64,000 nt of DNA from Flavobacterium aerium (GCF_030766725.1 NZ_JARQWR010000002.1:62001-126000), one strand, 5' to 3'; positions 18,867 through 28,914 are shown, counted from the stretch's first letter. The notes: generated by a model from the sequence alone, not told the origin. Program-made: numbers and translations.

Positions 18867-19301
18867 ATGAAGAATGTTATAATAGGGTTAGCCATCGGAA
18901 TAAGTTCGCTCAGTCAAGGGCAAGAATTTAAGCAAGATTTTGAGCAGGCAAAGCGACAAGCCCAGCAAGAAAATAAGAATATTCTTTTAGTTTTTTCAGG
19001 ATTAGAATGGTCAGACAATTCCAAAGAATTAGATCGAACAGTATGGCAATCGCCAGACTTTAAAGAGTACGCAACGGATAATCTAGTATTGATAAAAGCA
19101 GAATTCCCTAAACGCAAAGCATGGTCCGAACCCGTAGATGTGAATACACAAAATATGGTTTTGACTGAGAAATACAATCGCGATGGATTTTTCCCATTCG
19201 TGGTAGTATTAGATAAAAATGGAAAAGTATTAGGAAAAACAGGCTACGAAGACTTAAATCCGAAAGAATATATTAAACTGCTGAAATCATTTCAAAAATA
19301 A
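18867..19301 (+). CDS. Thioredoxin-fold secreted protein lacking the CxxC motif
   Basis: A 144-residue protein with a short N-terminal signal peptide (residues about 1-19, ending SLSQGQ), so it is probably periplasmic. It has thioredoxin-family hallmarks (NILLVFSG, then EWSDNSKELD, GFFPFVVVLDKNGKVLG with the cis-Pro), but the redox dithiol is replaced: where relatives have WCxxC, this protein has WSDNS (Ser at 49 and 52). There is no Cys at all in the protein. The fold is likely kept as a binding module. The gene precedes a two-component system by 29 bases. Confidence 0.8.
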   Translation: MKNVIIGLAIGISSLSQGQEFKQDFEQAKRQAQQENKNILLVFSGLEWSDNSKELDRTVWQSPDFKEYATDNLVLIKAEFPKRKAWSEPVDVNTQNMVLTEKYNRDGFFPFVVVLDKNGKVLGKTGYEDLNPKEYIKLLKSFQK

Positions 19302-19330
19302 AAGGAAAATAACCGTTTTAAATTTATCAT

Positions 19331-20002
19331 ATGCATATTCTAATTGTTGAAGATGAAGTTGGTATTTCAGAATTTTTAAAACAAGGATTGGAAGAAGACG
19401 GTTATCAGGTATCACTAGCCTACGATGGGCAACAAGGTTTAAAACTAGCACAACAACAATCATATGACCTATTGTTGCTAGACTGGATGCTTCCTAAGCT
19501 AAGCGGATTAGAAGTTTGTACAGAATACCGAAAAACAAATAAAACAACCCCTATTGTATTTTTAACAGCAAAAGATACAATTCAAGAAACCATACAAGGT
19601 TTACAGGCGGGAGCCAATGATTACATCAAAAAACCATTTAGTTTTGAAGAATTGGTCGAACGCATAAAAGTACAATTTCGTACAGTTCAAGCAGACCCTA
19701 TTGAATACAGTTTAGGAACTATTACCCTAAAAACACAAACCCATCAAGTATTTAATCATAATGAAGAAGTTCTGCTCACGCAAAAAGAATACTCATTATT
19801 AGAATACCTAATGAAGAAAAAAGGAACAGTTTGCACCCGAAACGAGATTATAAAAGAAGTTTGGAATATTCACTTTGAATACGATACTGGTGTAATTGAC
19901 GTTTTTATTAATGCCATTCGCAAGAAACTACAATTAAAGAAAGAAGAAGATTACATTAAAACAGTACGGGGAGTAGGATATATTGCCAACGAAATCAACT
20001 AA
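19331..20002 (+). CDS. OmpR/PhoB-family response regulator
   Basis: A 223-residue two-domain response regulator. The receiver domain has acidic residues at E7-D8-E9, the phospho-acceptor D51 in LLLLDWMLPKLSG and the Lys-Pro switch in YIKKPFSFEEL; the C-terminal winged helix (about residues 130-223) carries the PhoB-type DNA-binding pattern including GVIDVFINAIRKKL and the ending VRGVGYIANE. It sits two bases before its partner kinase gene. The regulated genes are not evident. Confidence 0.92.
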   Translation: MHILIVEDEVGISEFLKQGLEEDGYQVSLAYDGQQGLKLAQQQSYDLLLLDWMLPKLSGLEVCTEYRKTNKTTPIVFLTAKDTIQETIQGLQAGANDYIKKPFSFEELVERIKVQFRTVQADPIEYSLGTITLKTQTHQVFNHNEEVLLTQKEYSLLEYLMKKKGTVCTRNEIIKEVWNIHFEYDTGVIDVFINAIRKKLQLKKEEDYIKTVRGVGYIANEIN

Positions 20003-20004
20003 AG

Positions 20005-21423
20005 ATGTTTCCATTATCGTTTAAAAATAGAATTGCACTGTACTATTTAATTAGCACAGCCTTTGTGATTCTAGTAGTCTTCACGATAATTTACTTTATT
20101 GTATCCACCTCAGTCAATTTTCATATCAATCAAGACCTTCAAATTGAAATAGAACGACACCAAAACGAAGTGAAGTACCATGGTAATTCATTGCATTTAG
20201 TGGAAGATGGAGAATGGGAGGAGCGTGAACACCGCGAAATTAACGTGAATCCAATTTTTGTTCAAGTGTTGGATAATCAGGCTAAATTTATAGATAAATC
20301 CCCTAATTTATATGACCAATTCCTGCATTTCAATTTCCATCAACAAGAAGGATTTCATGATACAAAAATTGGAGATATAGACATCAGGCAAGTACAAGCA
20401 CCCTTAGTCATAAAAGATAAAATTGTAGGCTATGTGATTATAGCAATGTCGTTAGAAGAACCTAAAATGGTATTGAAAAATCTTCAAATTACCCTATCGA
20501 TTCTTTTTCCGATAATTATGATTGCACTGTTTTTTGTGACCCGATGGATTGCAGGGAGAAGTATTAAACCCGCCTTGAATATTATTCAGACCACCAGTAA
20601 TATTACCAATAATAATTTTGATCAAAGAATCACTTTACCCGAAAATAAAGATGAACTATTCATGCTATCCAGTTCCATTAATGAACTACTAGATCGAATA
20701 GAAAGTGCTATTGTACGAGAAAAACAATTCACTTCCGATGCTTCACACGAACTCAGAACACCTCTGGCTGTTATTAAAGGGACACTTGAAGTTTTAATTC
20801 GTAAACCACGTGAAAATCATGAATATATAGAAAAAATAAAATATTCAATAAAGGAAGTAGATCGACTCAATAACTTAGTAGATCAATTACTTTTATTGGC
20901 GCGATTTGAAAACCAGAAATTAGTAATCAGAAAAGAAAAAGTAGCGCTAGATGAAATGATATTACAATCGCTAGAACGATTTTCATCAAAAATAGAAAAC
21001 AAGAAAGTAGTTGTTAATTTTACTTTTGATAAACATTTTTGGGCGGCAACCGATCCCTATTTTGCATCAATTATCATTGAAAATTTATTGTCAAATGCAA
21101 TCAAATATTCTGAAGAAGGAGGAGTTTTGGACATTGTTTTGAGTGAAGAAGAAGACAAAATATTCTGCAAGATAAAAGACTACGGTATCGGAATTGCAAA
21201 GGAAGATTTAGATAAAATATACAAGCAGTTTTATAGATCAAAAGCGACGGTACATCCAGCAATTAAAGGAAGTGGTTTAGGACTTTCGATTACTAAAAAA
21301 CTATGCAGTTTACTTCAAATTAATCTCTGTATAGAAAGTATTGAAGGTGAAGGAGCAGAAGCTAGCTTGGTCTTTGAACGATATATTGAAGAACAAAATA
21401 TTGAGCAGGAAATTGTAGTTTAA
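20005..21423 (+). CDS. Membrane sensor histidine kinase
   Basis: Partner of the preceding response regulator. The 472 residues hold two membrane segments (about 10-32 and 160-180) around a periplasmic sensor of about 125 residues, a HAMP segment, the dimerisation/phosphotransfer box DASHELRTPLAVI with H248, and the ATPase N, G1 and G2 boxes (NLLSNAIKYS, DYGIGIAKEDL, GSGLGLSITKKL). The stop codon lies about 60 bases before the histidine-operon promoter. The sensed signal is unknown. Confidence 0.92.
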   Translation: MFPLSFKNRIALYYLISTAFVILVVFTIIYFIVSTSVNFHINQDLQIEIERHQNEVKYHGNSLHLVEDGEWEEREHREINVNPIFVQVLDNQAKFIDKSPNLYDQFLHFNFHQQEGFHDTKIGDIDIRQVQAPLVIKDKIVGYVIIAMSLEEPKMVLKNLQITLSILFPIIMIALFFVTRWIAGRSIKPALNIIQTTSNITNNNFDQRITLPENKDELFMLSSSINELLDRIESAIVREKQFTSDASHELRTPLAVIKGTLEVLIRKPRENHEYIEKIKYSIKEVDRLNNLVDQLLLLARFENQKLVIRKEKVALDEMILQSLERFSSKIENKKVVVNFTFDKHFWAATDPYFASIIIENLLSNAIKYSEEGGVLDIVLSEEEDKIFCKIKDYGIGIAKEDLDKIYKQFYRSKATVHPAIKGSGLGLSITKKLCSLLQINLCIESIEGEGAEASLVFERYIEEQNIEQEIVV

Positions 21424-21489
21424 TCTGTTTTAAATTAAGTACTTACTAGGTGTCTTAAAGATTAATTAAATGTTATTTTTGAAAAATAA

Positions 21490-21522
21490 TTTGTTTTTCA
21501 AAAATTAAATTCTATACATTTG
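21490..21522 (+). promoter_or_regulatory. Promoter of the histidine operon
   Basis: TTTG at 21490-21493, 21 bases, then TACATTTG at 21515-21522: a perfect fit to the Bacteroidota housekeeping promoter. It lies 25 bases before the leader peptide start. Confidence 0.85.
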
Positions 21523-21547
21523 TACCGTTAAATAATACAAAGAAAAA

Positions 21548-21607
21548 ATGTTTTCAATTCAATTACATCATCATCATTTTCATATTTGCTCTCAGGCGAA
21601 GTGTTAA
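21548..21607 (+). CDS. hisL: Histidine-operon leader peptide
   Basis: A 19-residue ORF (MFSIQLHHHHFHICSQAKC) whose residues 7-10 and 12 are His, five His codons in six positions, all CAT. It lies between the his promoter and an intrinsic terminator just before hisG. This is the arrangement of transcription attenuation by histidyl-tRNA supply. The peptide is too short to be detected by a length-based search and should not be read as an ordinary protein. Its stop codon overlaps a further ATG (TAATG), opening a four-codon frame. Confidence 0.9.
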   Translation: MFSIQLHHHHFHICSQAKC

Positions 21608-21648
21608 TGGTATGCGTGTAAATCATCATATTTTAAAACCCGTTTGAG
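21591..21648 (+). promoter_or_regulatory. Antiterminator pairing in the his leader
   Basis: CTCAGGCG (21591-21598, codons 14-17 of the leader peptide) can pair over 8 bp, with two G-U pairs, with CGTTTGAG (21641-21648), which is most of the left arm of the terminator. A ribosome held at the His codons leaves the upstream element free; one that reaches the stop codon at 21605-21607 covers it. This is inferred from base pairing only. Confidence 0.7.
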
Positions 21649-21667
21649 TATCTCAAACGGGTTTTTT
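21635..21667 (+). terminator. Attenuator terminator before hisG
   Basis: Left arm 21635-21648 pairs perfectly over 14 bp with right arm 21652-21665, with a three-base loop and a T-run that partly forms the stem. It ends 43 bases before the hisG start, so it can stop transcription when histidine is plentiful. Confidence 0.92.
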
Positions 21668-21709
21668 ATTTTCCACCTTTTTGGCGTACTCATTCTAAAA
21701 CAAAACAAA

Positions 21710-22567
21710 ATGAGTATATTAAAAATTGCGATTCAGAAATCAGGACGATTAAGTGAAGAATCACTACAAATGCTGAAAGACTGTGGGATATCCATTAATA
21801 ATGGAAACGATCAATTGAAAGCCGAAGCCAGTAATTTTCCTTTAGAAGTACTGTTTTTAAGAAATTCAGATATTCCACAATATCTAATCGACGGAGTAGT
21901 AGACGTTGCTATGGTGGGTGAAAATCAACTCATCGAAAAAGCACAAGGAATTCCTGTGGTACAGAAGCTAGGTTTTTCGAAATGCAAAGTATCAATAGCA
22001 GTACCCAAAACGTTTAATTACCAATCAATTCACGACTTAGAAGGAATGCGTATTGCCACCTCATATCCCAATACAGTTAATTCCTATTTCGAATCCAAAG
22101 CCATAAAAATAGGATTACACCAAATTTCTGGATCAGTAGAAATTGCACCCAATATTGGATTAGCCGATGCTATTGTAGATATTGTATCCAGTGGTAGTAC
22201 ATTGTTTAAAAACAATCTCAAAGAAGTAGAAACCATACTTTGGAGTGAAGCAGTGTTAGCAATATCGCCTACTTTAAGTGCAGAAAAAAAATCTTTACTT
22301 GAGAAACTGCAATTTCGAATACAATCCGTTATTAAAGCTAGAAAATCAAAATACATTCTAATGAATGTACCCAATCAATCCATTAAAGCAATTAGTGAAC
22401 TATTACCCGTACTAAAAAGCCCTACCATAATGCCTTTAGCAGAACAAGGTTGGAGCAGTTTACATTCCGTAATCGATGAAGAACAATTCTGGGAAGTAAT
22501 TGACCAATTAAAAAATGCAGGAGCTGAAGGAATACTGATTTGTCCTATTGAAAAAATGGTATTATAA
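21710..22567 (+). CDS. hisG: ATP phosphoribosyltransferase
   Basis: First and feedback-controlled step of histidine synthesis, joining PRPP and ATP. I take the ATG at 21710 (MSILKIAIQKSGRL, 285 residues) because an upstream in-frame start lies inside the attenuator terminator. It is the long form, with the catalytic segments (IAIQKSGRL, DVAMVGENQL, SYPNTVNSYF, GSVEIAPNIGLADAIVDIVSSG) and a C-terminal ACT-like regulatory domain (residues about 210-285) used for histidine inhibition. First gene of the operon after the leader. Confidence 0.95.
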   Translation: MSILKIAIQKSGRLSEESLQMLKDCGISINNGNDQLKAEASNFPLEVLFLRNSDIPQYLIDGVVDVAMVGENQLIEKAQGIPVVQKLGFSKCKVSIAVPKTFNYQSIHDLEGMRIATSYPNTVNSYFESKAIKIGLHQISGSVEIAPNIGLADAIVDIVSSGSTLFKNNLKEVETILWSEAVLAISPTLSAEKKSLLEKLQFRIQSVIKARKSKYILMNVPNQSIKAISELLPVLKSPTIMPLAEQGWSSLHSVIDEEQFWEVIDQLKNAGAEGILICPIEKMVL

Positions 22568-22588
22568 CACTTAAAAAAACTAGAAACC

Positions 22589-23908
22589 ATGAATAAAATA
22601 TACAACCCAACGTCAAATGAATGGTCAACTATTTTAAAGCGACCAACCCAATCCATTGAAGATATAGAAAATACAGTAAAACAAATTTTTACTGAAATTC
22701 AGAAAAAAGGGGATTTAGCAGTTGCAAAATATACGGCCCTGTTTGATGGAGTAATACCAAGTACTATTGAAGTAACAGCACAAGAAATCCAGAAAGCGGT
22801 TCAATCTATAGATAAAGAACTAAAAGAAGCGATACAAATTGCAAAAACCAACATTGAAAAATTTCACAGTGCACAAAAAACACAACCCATAGAAGTGGCA
22901 ACAATGGAAGGAGTATTCTGTTGGCAGGAAAAAAGACCCATTCAGAAAGTAGGATTGTATATACCAGGAGGCACAGCACCACTGTTTTCTACAGTATTAA
23001 TGCTAGCAATTCCAGCACAAATTGCAGGATGTGAAGAAGTTATACTTTGTTCACCTTGTGATAAAAATGGACAAATAAATGCAGCTATACTATATGCTGC
23101 ACAACTCTGTGGAGTTACAAAAATTTTTAAAGTAGGAGGTATTCAAGCCATTGGAGCAATGACATTCGGGACCACAAGCATTCCACAAGTTTATAAAATA
23201 TTTGGACCCGGAAATCAATTCGTTACCGTTGCGAAACAACTCGCCACCCAATTTGGTGTAGCCATCGATATGCCAGCTGGGCCCTCAGAATTAATGGTAG
23301 TGGCTGATAATACTGCCAAAGCCTCTTTTGTTGCGTCAGACCTACTTTCTCAAGCAGAACATGGAACCGATAGCCAAGTGATTCTAGTAACAACGTCAAA
23401 ACAAATGCTAGAAGAAGTAGATCAGGAGATTAGTAAGCAAATTGTTGAATTGCCACGCCAAGTAATCGCCCAAAAAGCAATTCAGAATTCCAAATTAATT
23501 TATGTAGAAAGCGATCAAGAAGTCTTGAAATTAATCAATGAATATGGACCTGAACACCTGATTGTCTGTATGCAAAATGAAGATTATTATGTATACGGTG
23601 TTCAAAATTCAGGTTCCGTTTTTATAGGGAATTATACTCCAGAAAGCGCAGGAGATTATGCTTCAGGGACCAATCACACCTTACCAACAAATGGATTTTC
23701 TAAGAGTTATAGCGGAGTCAACTTAGATAGCTTTTTAAAAGCGATAACCTTTCAGAAAATATCAGAAAAAGGAATGCTCAGTATTGGCAGAAGTATAGAA
23801 GTAATGGCCGAAAATGAAGGCTTACAAGCTCATAAAAATGCAGTAACACTCCGTTTGCAAGCTATTGAAAAAGAAGAATTAAGAACAGTAAGTAAAGAAT
23901 TCAGATAA
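22589..23908 (+). CDS. hisD: Histidinol dehydrogenase
   Basis: Zinc-dependent enzyme for the last two oxidation steps, histidinol to histidine. The length of 439 residues is normal. Signatures are VGLYIPGGTAPLFSTVLML, split as GLYIPGGTAPLFSTV, DMPAGPSELMVVAD, LLSQAEHGTDSQVIL, GPEHLIV (catalytic Glu-His), and ASGTNHTLPTNG near residue 350. It starts 21 bases after hisG and touches hisC (one-base gap), so all are co-transcribed. Confidence 0.96.
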   Translation: MNKIYNPTSNEWSTILKRPTQSIEDIENTVKQIFTEIQKKGDLAVAKYTALFDGVIPSTIEVTAQEIQKAVQSIDKELKEAIQIAKTNIEKFHSAQKTQPIEVATMEGVFCWQEKRPIQKVGLYIPGGTAPLFSTVLMLAIPAQIAGCEEVILCSPCDKNGQINAAILYAAQLCGVTKIFKVGGIQAIGAMTFGTTSIPQVYKIFGPGNQFVTVAKQLATQFGVAIDMPAGPSELMVVADNTAKASFVASDLLSQAEHGTDSQVILVTTSKQMLEEVDQEISKQIVELPRQVIAQKAIQNSKLIYVESDQEVLKLINEYGPEHLIVCMQNEDYYVYGVQNSGSVFIGNYTPESAGDYASGTNHTLPTNGFSKSYSGVNLDSFLKAITFQKISEKGMLSIGRSIEVMAENEGLQAHKNAVTLRLQAIEKEELRTVSKEFR

Positions 23909-23909
23909 A

Positions 23910-24953
23910 ATGAAAACAATTGATACAAACTCCTTGGTCAGAGAAAATATAAAACGCTTAAAATCATATTCTTCTGCCAGAGATGAATTTGAAACCAAGA
24001 ATGAAACAATGATTTTTCTGGATGCCAATGAAAATCCTTTTGATACAGGAGTAAACCGATATCCTGACCCTTTGCAATTACAGTTGAAAAATAAGTTAGC
24101 AACGATGAAAGGAATTACGGCATCTGAAATTTTACTAGGCAATGGAAGCGATGAAGTTTTGGATTTATTACTCCGAGTGTTTTGTGAACCCAATCAGGAT
24201 AATATTATTACGCTACCGCCCACTTATGGAATGTACAAAGTATTAGCAGAAATCAACGCTTTGGAGAATAGAGAAGTAGTATTAACCTCAGATTATCAGC
24301 CTAACGTAGAACAAATCCTAAAGATAATAGACAACAGAACTAAAATTATCTTTTTATGTTCGCCAAATAATCCAACGGGAAACTCTTTTTCTGAAAAGAA
24401 TATACTAGAGATTTTAAACCAATTTCAAGGAATAGTAGTGGTAGACGAAGCCTATATCGATTTTTCAACACAAGAAAGTTGGCTGAAAAAGAGGAAACAA
24501 TATCCTAATTTAGTAATAGTGCAAACCCTTTCAAAAGCATACGGGATGGCAGGTATTAGACTGGGGATAGCCTATGCATCAACAGAAATTATTACCCTAT
24601 TGAATAAGATTAAACCACCGTATAATATTAATATACAAACACAAAAAATAGCCTTAGATAAATTAAATAATTTAGAAATTATTCAAAATGAAATTAACGC
24701 TATTATAGAAAGTAAAGTAACTTTACTTAAAGTGTTAGATTCAGTAAAATGGATTGCTGAAATATATCCAACAGATGCAAATTTTGTACTAATAAAAGTA
24801 GACAATGCTACGTTGCGTTACCAACAATTATTGGAAAAAAGAATTGTAATACGAAATCGATCTTCGGACTTTGGATGTGAAAACTGTTTACGCATTACCA
24901 TAGGAACAAAAGAAGAAAATGAATATCTAATTGATGTTTTACAAAAAATATAA
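23910..24953 (+). CDS. hisC: Histidinol-phosphate aminotransferase
   Basis: PLP-dependent fold-type-I aminotransferase that converts imidazole acetol phosphate to histidinol phosphate. It has 347 residues with LDANENPFD near residue 36, [35 protein letters not shown], and the PLP-Lys motif [15 protein letters not shown]. The start codon is one base after the hisD stop. A typical member of the operon. Confidence 0.95.
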   Translation: MKTIDTNSLVRENIKRLKSYSSARDEFETKNETMIFLDANENPFDTGVNRYPDPLQLQLKNKLATMKGITASEILLGNGSDEVLDLLLRVFCEPNQDNIITLPPTYGMYKVLAEINALENREVVLTSDYQPNVEQILKIIDNRTKIIFLCSPNNPTGNSFSEKNILEILNQFQGIVVVDEAYIDFSTQESWLKKRKQYPNLVIVQTLSKAYGMAGIRLGIAYASTEIITLLNKIKPPYNINIQTQKIALDKLNNLEIIQNEINAIIESKVTLLKVLDSVKWIAEIYPTDANFVLIKVDNATLRYQQLLEKRIVIRNRSSDFGCENCLRITIGTKEENEYLIDVLQKI

Positions 24954-24957
24954 CACA

Positions 24958-26094
24958 ATGAAAAAAGTATTGTTTATTGACCGTGATGGAACTTTGGTTA
25001 AAGAACCCCATGACTATCAGTTAGATAGTTTTGCAAAACTGGAATTTTATCCAAAAGTATTCCAATACCTCGCTAAGATTACAAAGGAATTAGATTTTGA
25101 ATTAGTTATGGTAACCAATCAAGATGGGTTGGGAACAGAACAATATCCAGAAACTACCTTTTGGCCCGTTCAGGAATTGATTATTAAAGCATTTGAAAGT
25201 GAAGGTGTTAAGTTTTCAGCCATTTATATTGATAAAACCTTTCCCGAAGAAAACGCACCAACCCGTAAACCGGGTATTGGTATGCTAAAGCAGTATATAG
25301 AGAATACAGCCTATGATTTAGAAAATTCATTTGTGATAGGTGACCGATTGACCGATGTGGAATTAGCCAAAAATCTAAAAGCAAAAGCTATTTTTATTAC
25401 AGACCATGTTGCTTTAGGAAGTGATGAAATTACTGTAAATAAAAACTTATTGGAGGAAACAATAGCCTTAGAAACAAAAGATTGGGAAGAAATCTATGCT
25501 TTTTTAAAAGTCGAAGATCGAACCATTTCCATTTCTCGAAAAACCAATGAAACAGATATTAAAATTCAATTGAATTTAGATGGAATAGGTAAAAGCAATT
25601 GTAGCACCGGTATTGCATTTTTTGACCACATGCTGGATCAAATAGCTCGACACGGGCAAATCGACCTAGAAATCGCTGTAAAAGGCGATTTAGAAGTAGA
25701 TGAGCACCATACGATAGAAGATACTGCTATTGTATTAGGGGAAGCTTTTGCAAAAGCCTTAGGGAATAAGCTAGGAATTGAACGCTATGGATTTTGTTTG
25801 CCTATGGACGATTGCGTTGCAACAGTTGCATTAGATTTCGGAGGGCGTAACTGGTTAGTTTGGGAAGCCGATTTTAAAAGAGAAAAAATAGGAGCAATGC
25901 CTACCGAAATGTTTTTCCATTTCTTCAAGTCCTTTTCAGATGGGGCGAAGGCCAATCTTTACATTAAAGCAGAAGGAACAAACGAACACCATAAAATTGA
26001 AGCCATATTCAAAGCCTTTGCCAAGGCAATAAAAGCAGCGATAAAAAGAGATATTGAAAAAATGATTGTACCCTCCACCAAAGGAATTATTTAA
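24958..26094 (+). CDS. hisB: Bifunctional histidinol-phosphatase / imidazoleglycerol-phosphate dehydratase
   Basis: Fused HisB. The N-terminal HAD-type phosphatase (residues 1-165) has the nucleophile motif FIDRDGTLV (D8, D10) and DRLTDVELA; the C-terminal dehydratase (about 185-378) has [23 protein letters not shown] and the second metal site [16 protein letters not shown] use the ATG at 24958, four bases after hisC, since the upstream in-frame start overlaps hisC and adds an unrelated stretch. It has 378 residues, close to the enteric fused form. Confidence 0.95.
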   Translation: MKKVLFIDRDGTLVKEPHDYQLDSFAKLEFYPKVFQYLAKITKELDFELVMVTNQDGLGTEQYPETTFWPVQELIIKAFESEGVKFSAIYIDKTFPEENAPTRKPGIGMLKQYIENTAYDLENSFVIGDRLTDVELAKNLKAKAIFITDHVALGSDEITVNKNLLEETIALETKDWEEIYAFLKVEDRTISISRKTNETDIKIQLNLDGIGKSNCSTGIAFFDHMLDQIARHGQIDLEIAVKGDLEVDEHHTIEDTAIVLGEAFAKALGNKLGIERYGFCLPMDDCVATVALDFGGRNWLVWEADFKREKIGAMPTEMFFHFFKSFSDGAKANLYIKAEGTNEHHKIEAIFKAFAKAIKAAIKRDIEKMIVPSTKGII

Positions 26095-26104
26095 TAAAGA
26101 GAAA

Positions 26105-26689
26105 ATGAAAATTGTAATTATAGATTACGGAGCGGGAAATATCCAAAGCATACAATTTGCTTTAGAACGATTAGGGCAAGAAGCACAGCTAAGTAGTAAT
26201 TCTAAAGAAATTCGAACGGCCGACAAAGTAATCTTTCCAGGAGTAGGATCCGCTCAAAGTGCAATGCAAAAGTTAAAAGAAAGAGAACTCGATGTCTTGA
26301 TTCCTATATTAAAGCAACCGGTATTAGGTATTTGTCTAGGCATGCAGCTATTATGCCGATTTTCTGAAGAAGGAAATACAAAAGGATTGGGTGTTTTTGA
26401 TGCAGATGTAATCCAATTTTCAAAAGAAACAATGAAAGTTCCACAAGTAGGATGGAATGAAATATACAATTTGAAAACCCCATTATTTAAAAACATAAAC
26501 CCGCAAGAATACATGTATTTAGTACATAGTTTTTATGTGCCCAAAAATGAACAAGCGATAGCCCTCACAAGCTACGGTGTAGAATATACATCAGCACTAC
26601 AAAAAGACAATTTTTATGGCGTACAATTCCATCCAGAAAAAAGTGGAAAAGCAGGAGCACAAATACTGGATAATTTTTTAAAACTATAA
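26105..26689 (+). CDS. hisH: Imidazole glycerol phosphate synthase, glutamine amidotransferase subunit
   Basis: Class I glutaminase that supplies ammonia to HisF. It has 194 residues with the start [15 protein letters not shown], the nucleophile Cys in GICLGMQLL, and the catalytic His-Glu in FHPEKSG. The ATG at 26105 is chosen because it begins at the conserved core; an upstream in-frame start would overlap hisB. It sits two genes upstream of its partner HisF. Confidence 0.95.
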   Translation: MKIVIIDYGAGNIQSIQFALERLGQEAQLSSNSKEIRTADKVIFPGVGSAQSAMQKLKERELDVLIPILKQPVLGICLGMQLLCRFSEEGNTKGLGVFDADVIQFSKETMKVPQVGWNEIYNLKTPLFKNINPQEYMYLVHSFYVPKNEQAIALTSYGVEYTSALQKDNFYGVQFHPEKSGKAGAQILDNFLKL

Positions 26690-26699
26690 TAAAAGCAAA

Positions 26700-27431
26700 A
26701 TGAGTATCAGAATAATTCCAGCATTAGACATTATTGAAGGAAAATGTGTGCGTTTGACAAAAGGAGATTATGAAACGAAAAAAATATACAATGAAGATCC
26801 TTTGGAGATTGCCAAGCGATTTGAAGCACACGGAATTGAACATCTGCATTTAGTGGATTTAGATGGCGCGAAATCACAACAGATAGTCAACTATAAGATT
26901 TTAGAGAAAATAGCATCTAAAACAGCTTTAAAAATTGATTTTGGAGGAGGATTAAAGTCAGACAATGATCTACGGATTGCCTTTGAGTGTGGAGCAAACC
27001 AAATTACGGGTGGTAGTATTGCGGTACAGGAAAGAAAACTGTTTTTAGATTGGATTCAAAAGTACGGTTCCGACAAAATTATATTAGGAGCCGATGTACA
27101 CAATGGTAAAATAGCAATAAATGGATGGCAGGAAACCTCTAACGAGCAATTAATTCCTTTTGTAACAGAATATCAAAAAGAAGGCATTGAATATGTGATT
27201 TGTACAGATATAACCAAAGACGGTATGCTACAAGGCACCTCAATAGATCTTTACCGTGATATTCGGGAACAATTACCAAGTATTCGACTAATTGCTTCTG
27301 GTGGAGTTTTAAAGCTAGACGAAATCATCCAATTACAAGAATTAGGATGCGAAGGAGTGATTATCGGGAAGGCAATTTATGAAGGACACATCACACTGAA
27401 AGATTTGGAAAATTATAGAATAAGACAATAA
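26700..27431 (+). CDS. hisA: Phosphoribosylformimino-AICAR-phosphate isomerase
   Basis: TIM-barrel isomerase (243 residues) of step four of histidine synthesis. The half-barrel phosphate sites are seen in [11 protein letters not shown] and [11 protein letters not shown], with catalytic Asp at residue 9 ([13 protein letters not shown]) and in [12 protein letters not shown]. It starts 10 bases after hisH. It is clearly related to HisF downstream, but the HisA-specific motifs distinguish them. Confidence 0.95.
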   Translation: MSIRIIPALDIIEGKCVRLTKGDYETKKIYNEDPLEIAKRFEAHGIEHLHLVDLDGAKSQQIVNYKILEKIASKTALKIDFGGGLKSDNDLRIAFECGANQITGGSIAVQERKLFLDWIQKYGSDKIILGADVHNGKIAINGWQETSNEQLIPFVTEYQKEGIEYVICTDITKDGMLQGTSIDLYRDIREQLPSIRLIASGGVLKLDEIIQLQELGCEGVIIGKAIYEGHITLKDLENYRIRQ

Positions 27432-27455
27432 TGTTTTTATAAATAAAAAGTAACA

Positions 27456-28211
27456 ATGCTTACAAAAAGAATAATTCCCTGTTTAGACATTAAAAATGGA
27501 CGAACTGTAAAAGGGGTGAATTTCATAAACCTGAAAGATGCAGGCGATCCGATAGAGTTAGCCAAAGCCTATGCTGAAACAGGAGCCGATGAATTGGTTT
27601 TTTTGGATATTTCAGCAACACTAGAAAGAAGAAAGACTTTAATTCCTTTGGTTCGCGCTGTAGCGGCTCAGTTGGATATTCCTTTTACCGTAGGTGGAGG
27701 AATCACAACAGTGAATGATGTGGAAGCATTGTTACGTAATGGAGCCGATAAAGTTTCGATTAATTCCGCAGCAGTAAAGAATCCCCAATTAATTAATGAC
27801 CTAGCAGAAAAGTTCGGAAGCCAATGTGTTGTGGTAGCTATCGATGCGAAATCAATAAATGGAAGATGGAAAGTGTATCTAGAAGGCGGAAAAGTTGCAA
27901 CAAATTTAGATTTGTTTGAATGGGCTAAAGAAGCGGAGTACAGAGGAGCAGGAGAATTGTTGTTTACGTCTATGGATCATGATGGTACAAAAAATGGTTT
28001 TGCAAATGACACCTTGGCCCAATTATCAGAATTAGTCAATATTCCAATTATAGCATCCGGTGGAGCAGGAACAATAGAACATTTTGTAGCAGTGTTTCAT
28101 GTTGGGAAAGCAGATGCAGCTTTGGCCGCTAGTGTATTTCATTTTAAAGAAATTGAAATACAAACTCTAAAGCAAAAATTGAAAACAGAACAGATTAATA
28201 TTCGGTTGTAA
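27456..28211 (+). CDS. hisF: Imidazole glycerol phosphate synthase, cyclase subunit
   Basis: TIM-barrel cyclase (251 residues) that makes imidazole glycerol phosphate and AICAR, using ammonia from HisH. It has [19 protein letters not shown] (catalytic Asp 11), [27 protein letters not shown] (second Asp) and [13 protein letters not shown]. It sits 24 bases after hisA and 24 bases before hisIE. Confidence 0.96.
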   Translation: MLTKRIIPCLDIKNGRTVKGVNFINLKDAGDPIELAKAYAETGADELVFLDISATLERRKTLIPLVRAVAAQLDIPFTVGGGITTVNDVEALLRNGADKVSINSAAVKNPQLINDLAEKFGSQCVVVAIDAKSINGRWKVYLEGGKVATNLDLFEWAKEAEYRGAGELLFTSMDHDGTKNGFANDTLAQLSELVNIPIIASGGAGTIEHFVAVFHVGKADAALAASVFHFKEIEIQTLKQKLKTEQINIRL

Positions 28212-28235
28212 GAAGCCGATTTAGAATAAAATAAT

Positions 28236-28841
28236 ATGAGATTAGATTTTGAAAAGAATAATAATGGATTGATTCCAGCTATTATACAAGATAATGAAAC
28301 CAGAGTAGTATTGATGTTAGGCTATATGAATGAAGCAGCTTACAAACAAACGATAGAAACTAAAAAGGTTACTTTTTTTAGTAGAACTAAAAATAAACTC
28401 TGGGTTAAAGGAGAAGAAAGCGGAAATTTCCTGAATTTAGTTTCTTTATCCGTTGATTGTGATAACGATACCCTATTGATTAAAGTTACTCCAGATGGCC
28501 CCACTTGTCATAAGGGTACCGATAGTTGCTGGCAAGAATCGAACACGATAGATTATGGATTCTTATCCGTTTTAGAAACAATCATTGATAACCGCAAAGA
28601 GCAAGTAGGAGTAGAAGGTAGTTATATTGCCTCTTTGTTTCAAAAAGGAATTAATAAAATTGCTCAAAAAGTTGGGGAAGAGGCTGTGGAAGTAGTAATA
28701 GAAGCAAAGGATAACAATCCCGTTTTGTTTCTAAATGAAAGCGCCGATTTGTTGTTTCATTATTTAATTTTATTACAAGCAAAAGGATTTAGACTTTCTG
28801 ATGTAGCTTCGATAATGAAAGAAAGACATTTACAACGATAA
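28236..28841 (+). CDS. hisIE: Bifunctional phosphoribosyl-AMP cyclohydrolase / phosphoribosyl-ATP pyrophosphatase
   Basis: Fused HisI-HisE (201 residues) for steps two and three of the pathway. The HisI part (1-110) has VLMLGYMNEAAY, FFSRTKNKLWVKGE and the zinc-binding Cys/His cluster in DCDNDTLLIK and PTCHKGTDSCW; the HisE part (about 115-201) has GSYIASLFQKGINKIAQKVGEEAVEVV, split as KIAQKVGEEAVEVVIEAK, an all-alpha MazG-like fold. It is the last gene of the operon; no clear terminator follows it. Confidence 0.95.
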   Translation: MRLDFEKNNNGLIPAIIQDNETRVVLMLGYMNEAAYKQTIETKKVTFFSRTKNKLWVKGEESGNFLNLVSLSVDCDNDTLLIKVTPDGPTCHKGTDSCWQESNTIDYGFLSVLETIIDNRKEQVGVEGSYIASLFQKGINKIAQKVGEEAVEVVIEAKDNNPVLFLNESADLLFHYLILLQAKGFRLSDVASIMKERHLQR

Positions 28842-28914
28842 AAAAAATACTCAAAAAGCATTCTTGGCATGAAATATGTTAAATTCAAGGCATATAACAT
28901 TTAAAATAAAAATC

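Noticed and set aside
21566-21583. CAT repeat read as a microsatellite
   Set aside because: It is better explained as the His codons of the leader peptide.
21644-21709. Upstream in-frame start for hisG
   Set aside because: It lies inside the attenuator terminator and the added residues have no homology; the ATG at 21710 begins at the conserved core.
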